A stretch of 64,000 nucleotides of DNA, taken from contig JASJOG010000007.1 of assembly GCA_030142905.1 (NCBI GenBank), positions 2,294,501 through 2,358,500 of the forward strand. Direction: 5' to 3'. Below, piece by piece: positions 35,490 through 46,559 of the stretch (its first letter is position 1; every line of letters starts with the position of its first letter). Position numbers and translations under genes: made by a program. The notes beneath the pieces were generated by a model that saw only the letters and a list, made by a program, of their open reading frames with translations, was not told where the DNA came from and did not search any database. The stretch comes from Heliopora coerulea (taxonomy: Eukaryota > Cnidaria > Anthozoa > Scleralcyonacea > Helioporidae).

Positions 35490-38400
35490 ATGGCTTCTCA
35501 CAGAAGGTCAGTTTTGCATTAACTGAGTCTGTTCAAGCGTTGTTTTTCCACTTGATTCAACTTTAAAATTATTTGTTTCAGTGCAGAAGAACTTCTTAGT
35601 TTAAGACAAAAGCTCACCCGAGCTCAGATGCCGGGTCGCAGTGGGCCTAAAGACTCGGTGCCTGATGGAAGTGAGGAGCAGGCTGAGAAGTTAGAGCAAC
35701 AACTGGAACAATTCGAGGATATTTTAGGGGAAGAAAGAATCTTACGAAGGTGAGCTTTGATTGACATTTATCGTTCAATTGTTATAAGTTGACGTATAAG
35801 TTGACATATACATGTTTATAGTGGGAAAAAATTATTGTTTATTCCTTGGTTAACTTCTTTTGTTTAACTTTGGCAATGTAACGTCAAAACTTGGCATGGT
35901 GATGAAAATAATTTTACTATAAATTGATCTCCCACAATTGTCTGTTATGGTGTGTCCAGAGATAAATTTATGCTGATGCATCAAAGTTGACCATTTTATG
36001 GAATTTCTTGAAAAATTCTTCAGCTAGGACTTCCAAGCTGATCTAGATTGCAGTTGTGTGCGTGTATTTATGTGTATTTAGGTATACAAGTAAGATGATG
36101 CTGCCAAGTTTTCAAAAGAACCTTATGTGGCTGTAAACAGGAGGAAAGGAGAGAACTCACTAAAAGTTGAAAGAATACTTAAGCCGTACTTACATATTCC
36201 TGACAATGTTTCAGACAGTGAACCTGTCTTCAGGTCAGGGGCCCAGACCCGAAGCATGGCACATTGTCAAAAATGTTGTTGGAAATATGAAAGTACAGCT
36301 GACTATTAGCAAGTTTTTTCCTTTCCTCTTGTTTACTGTTGCATGAAAATTTGGCCAGTGTGCATCTCATGTGTGGGTACTTGTGTGGTCAAGTGGGTAT
36401 TTATTGCTCTAATGTGATAACTTTGGGTGAAGCAACTACCTGAAATATACGAAAAGAAACTTCGACATTTCAAGCAAAGGCCCTTTGTCAGGAAGTTAGT
36501 AGTTTCTTTAGTAGTTTCAGGTAGTTGCTTCACCCAAAGTTATCACATCTTGTTATCTTCAACTACCTACACTGGCACCCATTGCTCAAGATTGCTCTAA
36601 TGTAAACCTTTTCAAGTGGTGGCCTGAAAGCCAAATCTATCCTGAGGCATGTCCCCCCAGGCCCTGAAGGGAGCAGCCAAGCAGTAAGATAACATGTTGC
36701 TGATTGGCAGATCAACAGACTGAGAGCTGGCCATTATGTTTTGTCTGTGTGGCCCAAAAAATGACAAAGTTTAATGATGGTGCACTTGAGTGTGTAATGG
36801 CAACAAATACCAGAAGTCGTTTAGGTGCCAGTGCACCTGACAAAATTTACTTTGATTACCTATGCCATGATCCATTTCTTATTTTTCATTTGCATTGTGC
36901 AAACATTGTTTTTGTAGTCAGTCACACTCTTATTAACTTCTAATTTCCATTTTGTTGTCCCTAAGAGGGAATTTATCAGTTGGCAAATGGAACAGTGAAA
37001 AGAGAGTTGCTGAAATTGAAACAGAGAAGGTAGCACATGATATACTGGTATAATTAAATTGTTAATATTGTAAACTGTGAAATTTTTATAGGATTAAAGT
37101 TTATGCTTGAAAAGTTTTTGGTTGTGTGTTTAGGGTGTACATTGGCAAGTGTTTGGCAGAGTTGTGGGCAGAAAATTAGTGCTCCAACCTGAAGAAGCTC
37201 TCTACATGGTGGATCATGTAAGGAACAGCTTTAATCATCTACATGTATAGCAGCCACCTACTGCAGGCTAAGGTTTAATGGTTTATTTACAGTGTGCTGT
37301 GATCACAATATTTAGAAAAAATGATGTTTATTACAATATTATAAAAGCTTACAAAAATAGAGCTGAAAGATTTTGCCCTACCAAAGTAGAAATTATGTGA
37401 AATTGTTTATTGGTTTCATAGGGTATGCTGGAATTGTATTACAGTGATGTGCCAATGTCAGTTCAACAGGTGATTTTTCAGTCAATGGATTATGTAAAAA
37501 TATATTAAAACTGTATAAGTAATCTTTGTCACAGACTGTGTATGTTTAAGGGGTAAAATTTAGGGAAATGAATAAAATGTTAAAGCTTTTTTGGGAAAGG
37601 TATGGTATGCATATTTGGTAAACTGGGACTTCCATTGCCAAGGAAGTGTGGATTTATAGAGTGCAGGATTTATTAACTTAAAGTATGAAGTTGTAGACCA
37701 TAACATAAAGTTGATTTGTTTGACATTTAATCAACTACATCACACACTTATGAAATAACTTTGGATTTGTTTTCCTTAGGTGTATGAAATGCTGCTTTCT
37801 GATGCTTTCCCTCTTCATCATTATGTTGTAAGCTCTTTTAAATAATTATAGTATCAGACTGGACTAAATTTAGATTTATTGAACTGTCTTTCTCATTAGT
37901 CAGCAAATTACCTTTACAGATTTGACACCTAATTTATAGGGCATCAGAGGGCTTGTGATTTAGCATCATCATTAAAGTCTTACTATTTACTGATCTTGAT
38001 GCAAGGGCAGCACCTTGTTTTCAATTATTTAAAGATGTGCTCTGATGGCCTGACCCAGGATCAAACCCACATCTTTCAGCTTGGAGATAAGCATAGTGGG
38101 TTTCCACAAGACAAATACTGGCCCTCATACCTAAATATTCCATTTGGATGATTTTAGGTTTACAGTTATCTCAGAAACCTGGGGTTTATTGTCCTCAGAC
38201 ATGAAAGGTAATTCTTTTCAACTGTGATTCCACATTCTGTTGGAAAAGTTTTAGTTTATAATGCTTTACCACAGTTTGAGATTTTTAAATTCATAAAGGT
38301 ATTTCAAAAAATGCTACCATACTGTACATAACTTCTCAACATCTACTTTGCAAAAACATGGCTACAAGTACTTTTGTACAGCTTTCTTGCTAAGATTCTG

Positions 38401-39159
38401 AAAATAAACATTCAGTTACTTGAAAGCAATTATTTTTTTCTGTCATAGAAGGAAACCAAATCCTCACACAGATGAACTGTTTGTCAAGGGAAAAATAGGA
38501 AAATCTGAAGACATGAATTTGCCAACAAGAACTGCCCCTTCTATAATTCAAAACAGCCCAGTTTTACATTATTGGGAAGACAAACAATGTCAGCCTTTAG
38601 TTCATCCCTCAGATTCTACTTCATTAGGTAACAATACTCTTGTTCAGATCAATTTCTGGATCATCTTATTTTATTTACTTGAAGTTACTCCAATCTTTTA
38701 TCATTGCAGTAGGGACAATAAGTTGTTTTACTTTTAGAGAATATTTTGAATAAGCTTCAAATTATCAAAAGTCAGACAATGGTGGAAGCATCTCAACAAG
38801 GGCAGGGATCAAGAGCAACCAGTTATGAAATAGTCTTTGATGTCTTTCAGCCACAGAAAAAATTTAAGAAAAGTGATCCTGGCTTGCCAAATCATTCAAT
38901 TTGTATTTGCAAGTAAGTTGATATAAATTATGTGACTGATAAATGATATTTGCACCAAAAATTCAGTGAATTAAACTTGACTTGCATTTCAAATAATTTC
39001 TTTTCAAGGTTTTCAGATACACTGCTATCAGTAGGAGAGATGAATTCATTAGCTTTCGAGTCTCATCCAGTTCCTTTGAAATATGCAGTTGTTGATGGTA
39101 AAGATATTTCATTTTATTCCATGTTGGATGTCCAGTTACCAACCCATACTGAAAGCTAA
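35490..39159 (+). CDS. TSEN54: tRNA splicing endonuclease subunit Sen54, complete, 327 aa
   Basis: Sen54 is the structural partner of catalytic Sen2 in the nuclear TSEN complex that cuts introns from pre-tRNAs. Exons: 35490-35506, 35582-35749, 36966-37029, 37134-37217, 37422-37469, 37780-37827, 38158-38207, 38449-38627, 38738-38912, 39009-39159; frames join throughout. The first coding exon has 17 bases and an in-frame TGA lies 12 bases before the ATG. The N-terminal domain includes GVHWQVFGRVVGRKLVLQPE, EEALYMVDHGMLELYY, LSDAFPLHHYVVYSYLRNLG and FIVLRHER. The C-terminal domain has YEIVFDVFQP, FKKSDPGLPNHSICICKF, VPLKYAVVDGKDISFYS and LDVQLP, all close to vertebrate TSEN54. At 327 aa it is shorter than human (526 aa) because the central low-complexity insert is small. 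Confidence 0.92.
36414..36546. repeat. Fold-back repeat in TSEN54 intron 2
   Basis: The arms GTGATAACTTTGGGTGAAGC (continuing AACTACCTGAAA) and the exact complement at the right enclose TTTCAAGCAAAGGCCCTTTG, a mutated minus-strand hammerhead-like core (36468-36491). Same general design as 24366-24559. Confidence 0.6.
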
Positions 39160-39488
39160 CAATGGTTCAGCTAAATGGTGTAGGCTATATGACTGATTGT
39201 TGTTTACACTCTTTTACTAATATAAAGATAAAAAAAAGTAAAAATATTTTTCATATATTTGTACTTCCAGACAAACTTGCATCAAAGTTGTCATGTCAGC
39301 CCAGGCTAGGGGGGCCAGTCATTAAAAGTCATTAATACCTTGAAATCTGCTGATAAGTAGGTTGTTTTTGGCCAGTTATTAAAAAAAGGGTTAAACATCC
39401 TGGCATTATGGTAGTGGTAATTTTTCCTTCAAATTAATTTGTTACTTAAGTTTGTTGTTAATCAGATCCAAAACTAGCTGGATGTAGG

Positions 39489-39862
39489 CAGGGCTTGACA
39501 CTAACTTTTTACAACACTTTCCACTTTGGAAAGTAGTTTTCAGATTTTACTTTCCATTTCAAAATCTTATTTCCCAAAATGAAGGGCAGACCTGCTAAGT
39601 GATTACCATGATAAATTAATAATAACAAAAAAATTCTTCCCCACGTCTCTACCTTCAGACTTCAGTAATTTTCAAAGACTGAATATCATTTTTGGGTGGT
39701 GCCTTATTTTTTGTCCACTTTTTTCATTTAAACCTTTTTAACTGTAAAATTTACTTTCCAGTTTAGCCCAAAATTTACTTGCCAGATCAGGTAAGTGTTT
39801 TGGTTCCTTTTTGATTTTTTACTTTCCAATGGAAAGCAGGTAAGTGTTAGTGTTGAGCCCTG
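39489..39862. mobile_element. hAT-type MITE, 374 bp
   Basis: The ends CAGGGCTTGACACTAACTTT and (complement) CAGGGCTCAACACTAACACT are terminal inverted repeats. The 8-base flanks are GATGTAGG at the left and GATTTAGG at the right, a 7/8 target duplication, typical of hAT. It lies between the convergent TSEN54 and SHMT genes and has no coding sequence. Confidence 0.75.
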
Positions 39863-40058
39863 GATTTAGGCATAATTTTGTTCTTCTCCACAAGGCTATA
39901 AGCAACCAAAAACTTCTGGGATGCCAAGATGTTTTAAAATATTTCACCTTTATTTTGACATCTGACCACCAAGATAATTATCAGACTAATAATTAATTGT
40001 TGTAAAATTAAATCAAACCTTTGTGTTTAACACAGTTTTTGTTTTTGTGTTAATCATA

Positions 40059-40064
40059 TTTATT
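40059..40064 (-). promoter_or_regulatory. Candidate SHMT polyadenylation signal
   Basis: TTTATT on the plus strand is AATAAA on the minus strand, 134 bases past the SHMT stop at 40198. It is the closest canonical signal. Confidence 0.45.
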
Positions 40065-40197
40065 GGCCCTTAGATAGTAAGTATTGTACATAATTGTTTT
40101 TGGTGCATAAAAACTTTTCAAATGATTTTTATTACAGGTACAGTTTACATGGTTATAGTACTCCATTTTTGTTCAGGTGGGATTTCCTTTTAACCTT

Positions 40198-43100
40198 TTA
40201 TATGTCATGTCCTGGCATGGGAAACTTTGCACTGAATTCCTCCACTTCTTCTCGCAGAGCTTCAATTTTTGCTTTGAACTCCACATTGTTTTTGATGGTT
40301 GCAATGAAGTCCTTAGTACTGGGCCCACTGACTTTGGATATTTCCAAGCCTAACTGAACACCTTGGTGTAAGAATTCAGCAACTTTTTCAAACTCTTTCT
40401 CCTTGAAATCTCTGGAAGTCAAAGCTGGGGTACCAACACGTAATCCCCCAGGACGAAGGGCACTCTTATCACCAGGACAGGAATTCTTGTTTACTGAAAC
40501 AATAACAAAGAAGGTTTTCATGTAAACCAAAGATTTACAGGGTGAAGGTGTAGACCTCTTTCAAAATTACTCCCTAGATTGATGTACAGTAGTACCCCCT
40601 GCATTTTCACCTTTTTTCTCTGGATTTACTATGCCTGTCACAATTAGTACATGCCATATGCTGTATCATGATCCCCTCTAATCTGGAGACTTTGGTCTGT
40701 CACTAGGGTCAGGCGGTTCGGGGTAAAAACCGAAAACCGTCCGAAAAAAATCGAAAAAACCGAAAAAACCGATTTTTTTAAACATTTGTTTATTCCATAC
40801 TTCTATTGACATTTGACACTACAGTTCGAGCTACAGACTACAGTTCACAAATTCTCTGCCAGGAAGACAAGTTTCTCCACTTTGTTAGGCTTCAGTTGAG
40901 TTTGTGCTGGAGTAGAAATTTGCTCCGCTTTGCTAAAAAGCCTCTCTGATGGCGAACTGGTAGCTTGAATGGCAAGGTATTTTCTTGCCAACTGCGAGAG
41001 CAACGGGAGTTCCTTAGCGTTGATCTTCCACCATTGCAAAGGTTCGTCATCTCCGTCAATGACTGGTTGTGACAGGTAAATGTTAATCTCTTTGGAGAGA
41101 CGACTACGTGGAGAGGAAGCTGGCGACAGCGTTTCTTTCTTCTTCAAGCTTGTTAATGCCCCAAGGCTGAGTTTTGCCTTCTTTTGAGCAGGCGATGGCA
41201 AGACTTCGTCTTCCTCTTCAATGGCGCTGAACTCTAGGAAAGCAGCATTCTTCAAGAGTTCCTCTTTTACTTCGTTTAATTCGTCGCTTTCTGTTTGGAG
41301 AAAGTCAGTCTTGTACCGAGCATCCAAGAACGATGTGACATTCATCAAAGCTTTCAATGCACCATCAACATAACGCGCTTGTAGTGTCGTCAAGACCTCG
41401 TTCTTGATTTCGGCGGTCAGTGGCAAATCATCATCTTGAGGAGCCAATTCAGTTGTTGCCAGGCGGTAGAGAAGTGGCTTCAACGCACTTATTTTCACAA
41501 TGAGTCATATTTTCACAATGAGTCATACGCGTGACGTACGTTGATGCTTCGGGCGCTTAGCGGCAATGCTTTACAATTCTGCAACTTTTTGACATAATTT
41601 TACTGTCATTTTGCTTCAATATTACCGAGTTTCAATCATTATTCTGATTTTTTTTTCGGTTTTTCCGGTTTTTCGGTTTTTCGGTTTTTTGTCTCAAGAA
41701 AAATCGGTTGAATCGGTTTTCAAAAAAAACCGGTTTTTTTCGGTTTATCGATAAACCGCCCGACCCTATCTGTCACCAGCATGTTTTTACAATGCCACAC
41801 ACAAAATTTCTCACATCCAATTTGCTCGATTACCTGAGCCCACCAAACCAGGGTTGAAAACAAGGAGTGACACATAGCTTTGGAATACATTGTATAATGG
41901 TGCAAGGCTGATAATAATTGACTTTGAGAAAATACAAAATACACATGAAGTATAATTAAACATCTTGAATCTCCAAGTTCAAGGAAACCAACCATACCTG
42001 TAACTGAAATTGCCTCCAAGATTTTTTCCATTTTGGCACCATCTGTTCCAAGTGGACGTACATCCCATAACACCAGATGATTATCTGTTCCTCCTGATAT
42101 CAGTGTATAACCTTTGGAAACCAAGACCTTGGCCATTGCTTTACAGTTGTCTATGATTTGTTGGGCATACTTCTTGAATTCTGGCTTTTCAGCTTGTTTT
42201 AAGGCAACAGCAAGAGCTGCAATGGCATGATTGTGGGGACCCCCTTGAAGAGCAGGGAAAACGGCACCAGTTATCTTGGGACCATAATCATACATTATAG
42301 GTTCCCCACTCTTGGTATGCCCTTTCACACCTTTACGGTAAAAAATCATTCCAGCTCTTGGTCCTCTTAAAGACTTGTGTGTAGTTGTTGAAACTATATC
42401 AGCAAACTCAAATGGACTGGTTATAACTTGTCCAGCAACCAGACCACTGAAGTGGGCCATGTCTACCAGCAATACGGCATTTACACTGTCACAAATCTCT
42501 CGAAACCTCTCGTAGTTCAAGTCACGAGGATATGCACTATAGCCAGCAATGATCAATTTTGGACGAAAAAGTCTGGAAAGTGAGAAAGCTGTAGATTAAA
42601 TAGATACTACAATAAACTGATTGGTTTATGTACACTGTAGAGTGTTTTGTAGTAAATTTATCACTTTCATTTTTACAACAATGGTAATGGGCAGTTTGGA
42701 TGTCTACATTTGTCTGCATTTGTTTGTCAGCAATAAATGTAAAATTATATTCCATTGATAGAATTCACTAACACAAAGTCCAGGTCAAAAATTGCTTTGC
42801 TTTTAACTGAGAGTAGTTCTGAAAAATGTATAAGTACAAAATAAAATAGTGTTACAAAATAATAAAAATAATAACAGTTATGGCTAGAACAAGTACTCAT
42901 TATTTGTCAACCTACTTTGCACTTTCAGCCAGTTTGTCGTAATCAATATAGCCAGTCTCTGGGTTCAATTTGTAGGGCATTGATTCAAAATAGATTGAAG
43001 TGGCAGAGATTCTTTTCTTGTCAGTCATAAAGCCATGGGTAAGATGTCCTCCATCAGGAAGATCCAGCCCCATAATTCGATCATGTGGCTTCAAGAGACC

Positions 43101-45173
43101 AGTATACACTGCAAAGTTTGCTGGAGAACCAGAATATGGTTGAACATTAACACCCCACTTCTCTGGATCAAGTCTATTGATGAAATTAAAGCACAGAATC
43201 AAATTTTAAGAGATTGCCAGCTGAAAAATTAAACAAAAGAAGGTATGGTTACTTGGAAAGAGATTTTTGTGGCCCTCAGTCAGGAAAGTTAATGTCAGCA
43301 CTGTTGTATGTGGATAACTTTCATCTTTATGAAACTTTATTCACCTGTCAGGACCTGGCTGTGTACTACTCTTAATCTCATCTCTAACACCATTGGGTAA
43401 TTAAAACATAGTTAAATTCTCAAATACTTGTCCTGATTGGCTAAAATTAAGTACTAATCATAATTAAAGTTAATCATCTTTTTATAAAATTAGCTGCTGA
43501 TATTTGATGCTGGTTAACAGCTGTTATATTACAGTAAGTCCTTCCTTTTATCATGGTAATCAGGCATAGGGCCAAGATATCATAGAAATGTTTGGAGAGA
43601 GTTTATTAAATCTGTAAAATGGGTTCCCAAAAAGGGGTAATTTGGGCTATCTTGAGGGGAGTGACAGGAGCCCAGCAACAACAATAGAAAAATATGATAA
43701 AAATAGAAGTGAAAACAAATCCTGCTGTAGGGTAGTGTAAGCTAGTGTGTGTAGAGTGTAGAATGTAAAAATTGTAAAGTGTAGAGTAGACTGTACAGCG
43801 TAGCTGTATAATGTCATGGGTAGTAGATGCAAGTCGGTTGAGAACCCTTGCTGTAAAATAACCTATGATGCTTTGATGGAAATTACTTCCCAAGACTCCC
43901 TCCACAGTTCTTATAACCATTTTCTTCATTCAGTCATTGTAGTACACATTAATCTTCTAATGCACCTGAAAACACTTAAAATTTCTGGAGTGTAAAAACT
44001 ATGTACTGGTCCTTTTTTACCTACTAACAAGACCAAAGACAACAATGGCCCCAGACTGGAACAGAGAATATAAAACTGGGTATGCTACTAGTTCAAGTAG
44101 TTTTTTTAGTATCATTCGCATTACCATATCACTGTGTTCTAGGTCTAAGTTATACGGAAGTGACCTGGGCAGGCTTCCAGGCTTACTCGTTGAATCTAGA
44201 TCGTAGCATAGCTATAAAATATAATCAAAATGAAATTGAGAAGCAAAATTGGTTCATTTGGCTGCAGGAAAACCCCAGAGATAACCAGAATTGTCTTTTA
44301 CAGCTGAAGAAACGTTCTTGTGACATCAGTCAGCCCAGTAGAAGGCCAGTTTACCTTCATGTCGTCAGGGCCTTATTCTGATCCTATATTTATTCCTAGT
44401 TGTTTACACTTTCCAATAAGCCTAGGTCGCTTGAATAGTTGTGCTTATCTAGGAAACTAACGCATGTAAACAGCGCATGTTGATCCTCAAGAAATTCACG
44501 ATTGGAACCTCATGTTGTAGTCGTTAAAACAATTTTCTCATCACAACTGTCAATACTCTTGAAACCGTATTTCTTCCCATGGGAATAATTCTATTTGGTA
44601 TTGTCGTACGAACGGTCCATTGTCAAACAAGGGATCATTGGTGATGTAAGCTGAAGATCGTTCGTTTGCACCTGAAGGGCTTATAACTTTCTTCCTTTCC
44701 CAGGAAGGAAAAATTCTTTAAGGTTCATCCCATTTAAAAAAAAAACTTTAACTATACTTTAAACTTTCATCAATAGCACACCATGTTTAACAATGAAAAG
44801 TCTGAAATTTGTGCAAGTATGTTGTCTTGTTTCACTTGCGTAATCACGATATGGTAAATCACGGTTTGAAGCCTGAAAAATCGTTTCGCTGTGTATTAAC
44901 TACTTACCCATAGACTTTCAGCGCCCTTTGCATGCAAAGTATTTCCATTTCATCAATAAATTGATTGCCGCCATAATACCGTTTTCCAGGTTCGCCTTCG
45001 GAATACTTGTTATGCATGCATGAACCCATTGCCTCCAAAACTGCTCTGCTCGTGAAGTTTTCCGAAGCAATCAACTCCAAACCACGGATTTGACGGGTTT
45101 TTTCCTTCTTGATTATCTCGTAAACCTCAGGGTCGTTGGTCGACAAAGCTTCTTGTAAGAACGATTGAGACAT
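40198..45173 (-). CDS. SHMT: Serine hydroxymethyltransferase, cytosolic type, complete, 464 aa
   Basis: SHMT converts serine and tetrahydrofolate to glycine and 5,10-methylene-THF using pyridoxal phosphate. Four exons in minus order: 45173-44908, 43173-42916, 42572-41998, 40493-40198; all frames join. Motifs: [78 protein letters not shown] (the Lys in THKS binds PLP), [22 protein letters not shown] and [11 protein letters not shown]. Human SHMT1 has 483 aa. No mitochondrial presequence is seen: the ATG follows an in-frame TGA in the spliced 5' UTR (acceptor at 45182/45183, upstream exon from 45340, donor GTAAGT). The gene is tail to tail with TSEN54 about 1 kb away. Intron 3 holds a hAT element. 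Confidence 0.95.
40704..41768 (-). mobile_element. hAT transposon, 1065 bp, with 8-bp target duplication
   Basis: The ends TAGGGTCAGGCGGTT and (complement of the right end) TAGGGTCGGGCGGTT match in 14 of 15 bases. They are flanked by an exact 8-base duplication, TCTGTCAC, at 40696-40703 and 41769-41776. Subterminal CGGTTTTT/AAAAACCG words are repeated many times at both ends. It lies in SHMT intron 3. Confidence 0.92.
40845..41498 (-). CDS. hAT transposase C-terminal part, intact 217-codon frame
   Basis: The frame runs from ATG to stop without interruption. The C-terminal half has [20 protein letters not shown], then [20 protein letters not shown], the hAT dimerisation domain (W-W, L, SSxxSERxFS). 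The middle is charged with [12 protein letters not shown] basic words. The N-terminal zinc finger and the RNase H-like catalytic residues expected of a complete 600-700 aa transposase are not present, so it cannot be a full transposase. It is a deletion derivative whose remaining frame is open. Confidence 0.85.
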   Translation of the reverse strand: MKISALKPLLYRLATTELAPQDDDLPLTAEIKNEVLTTLQARYVDGALKALMNVTSFLDARYKTDFLQTESDELNEVKEELLKNAAFLEFSAIEEEDEVLPSPAQKKAKLSLGALTSLKKKETLSPASSPRSRLSKEINIYLSQPVIDGDDEPLQWWKINAKELPLLSQLARKYLAIQATSSPSERLFSKAEQISTPAQTQLKPNKVEKLVFLAENL

Positions 45174-45339
45174 CGCGATTGTCTGGAAAGAAATTTACAA
45201 CGAAACAGATTTTTTTAGAAGTTAGAAACAGAATTAAAATCTGATAGCAACATCACAACCACGTGGCAAGAATTACGTCGTGATAATCATGTAAACGTGT
45301 ATATCAGGATCAATTTCCAGTATCACTAAAGTTACTTAC

Positions 45340-45400
45340 CCGATGAGTCCAACTGAATATCTTTCAAATCTAGAAAAGTAGGGCTAAGCGTAAGGTGATA
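45340..45400 (-). other. SHMT noncoding first exon
   Basis: On the minus strand a strong donor, CGG|GTAAGT at 45339-45334, precedes the acceptor CTTTCCAG next to the SHMT start. The exon's upstream edge is not visible; about 45400 is a guess. Joined to exon 2 it places an in-frame TGA before the ATG. Confidence 0.5.
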
Positions 45401-45663
45401 CAGCAGTTCGTGGCGTCCACAAATGTTTATTTCATGTAGTTGGGGGGATTTGGGCAGGCGTGGACGCTTACACGTTCCATTTTACTTCCGGTGGGAATGT
45501 TTTTGTATAATAGATCCCCTGTATGCTGTCATCATACCACATTATCCATCATTGTACGCCAATATGCGTCCATATACATCACTGTACATCATTATGCACG
45601 GATATACTTCGACATATATCAACGTACAGCATTCATTGTACATCATCTTGCGTAATGCATTGT

Positions 45664-46540
45664 CAACTGCCATCATTCACCGTCAACTGCCTTCACCCAC
45701 CGTCAACTGCCATCATTCACCATCAACTGCCATCATCCACCATCAACTGCCATCATCCACCATCAACTGCCATCATCCACCATCAACTGCCATCATCCAC
45801 CAACTGCCATCATCCACCATCAACTGCCATCACCCACCATCAACTGCCATCACCCATCATCAACTGCCATCACCCACCATCAACTGCCATCACCCACCAT
45901 CAACTGCCATCATCCACCATCAACTGCCATCATCCACCATCAACTGCCATCACCCACCATCAACTGCCATCATCCACCATCAACTGCCATCACCCACCAT
46001 CAACTGCCATCACCCACCATCAACTGCCATCATCCACCATCAACTGCCATCATCCACCATCAACTGCCATCACCCACCATCAACTGCCATCACCCACCAT
46101 CAACTGCCATCATCCACCATCAACTGCCATCATCCACCATCAACTGCCATCATCCACCATCAACTGCCATCATCCACCATCAACTGCCATCACCCATCAT
46201 CAACTGCCATCATCCACCATCAACTGCCATCATCCACCATCAACTGCCATCATCCACCATCAACTGCCATCATCCACCATCAACTGCCATCACCCATCAT
46301 CAACTGCCATCATCCACCATCAACTGCCATCACCCACCATCAACTGCCATCACCCACCATCAACTGCCATCATCCACCATCAACTGCCATCACCCATCAT
46401 CAACTGCCATCATCCACCATCAACTGCCATCATCCACCATCAACTGCCATCATCCACCATCAACTGCCATCATCCACCATCAACTGTCATCATCCACCAT
46501 CAACTGCCATCACCCACCATCAATTGCCATCACCCACCGT
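45664..46540 (+). repeat. 20-bp minisatellite, 44 copies
   Basis: The unit is CAACTGCCATCATCCACCAT. There are 43 full 20-base copies and one 17-base copy (about 45784-45800). Interior copies vary almost only at two sites, T/C in CATCA(T/C)CC and C/T in CC(A)(C/T)CAT. The first and last copies carry CCGT at the end. Because 20 is not a multiple of three and no frame contains a stop, long His/Pro/Ser/Thr frames are open; they are not genes. It starts about 260 bases beyond the SHMT first exon. Confidence 0.97.
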
Positions 46541-46559
46541 CAGGTGGCTGGAGTTCTGT

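Noticed and set aside
44082..44381. 99-codon plus-strand frame with a hydrophobic start ([15 protein letters not shown])
   Set aside because: It lies inside SHMT intron 1 on the opposite strand, has no splice partners and matches no family I recognise.
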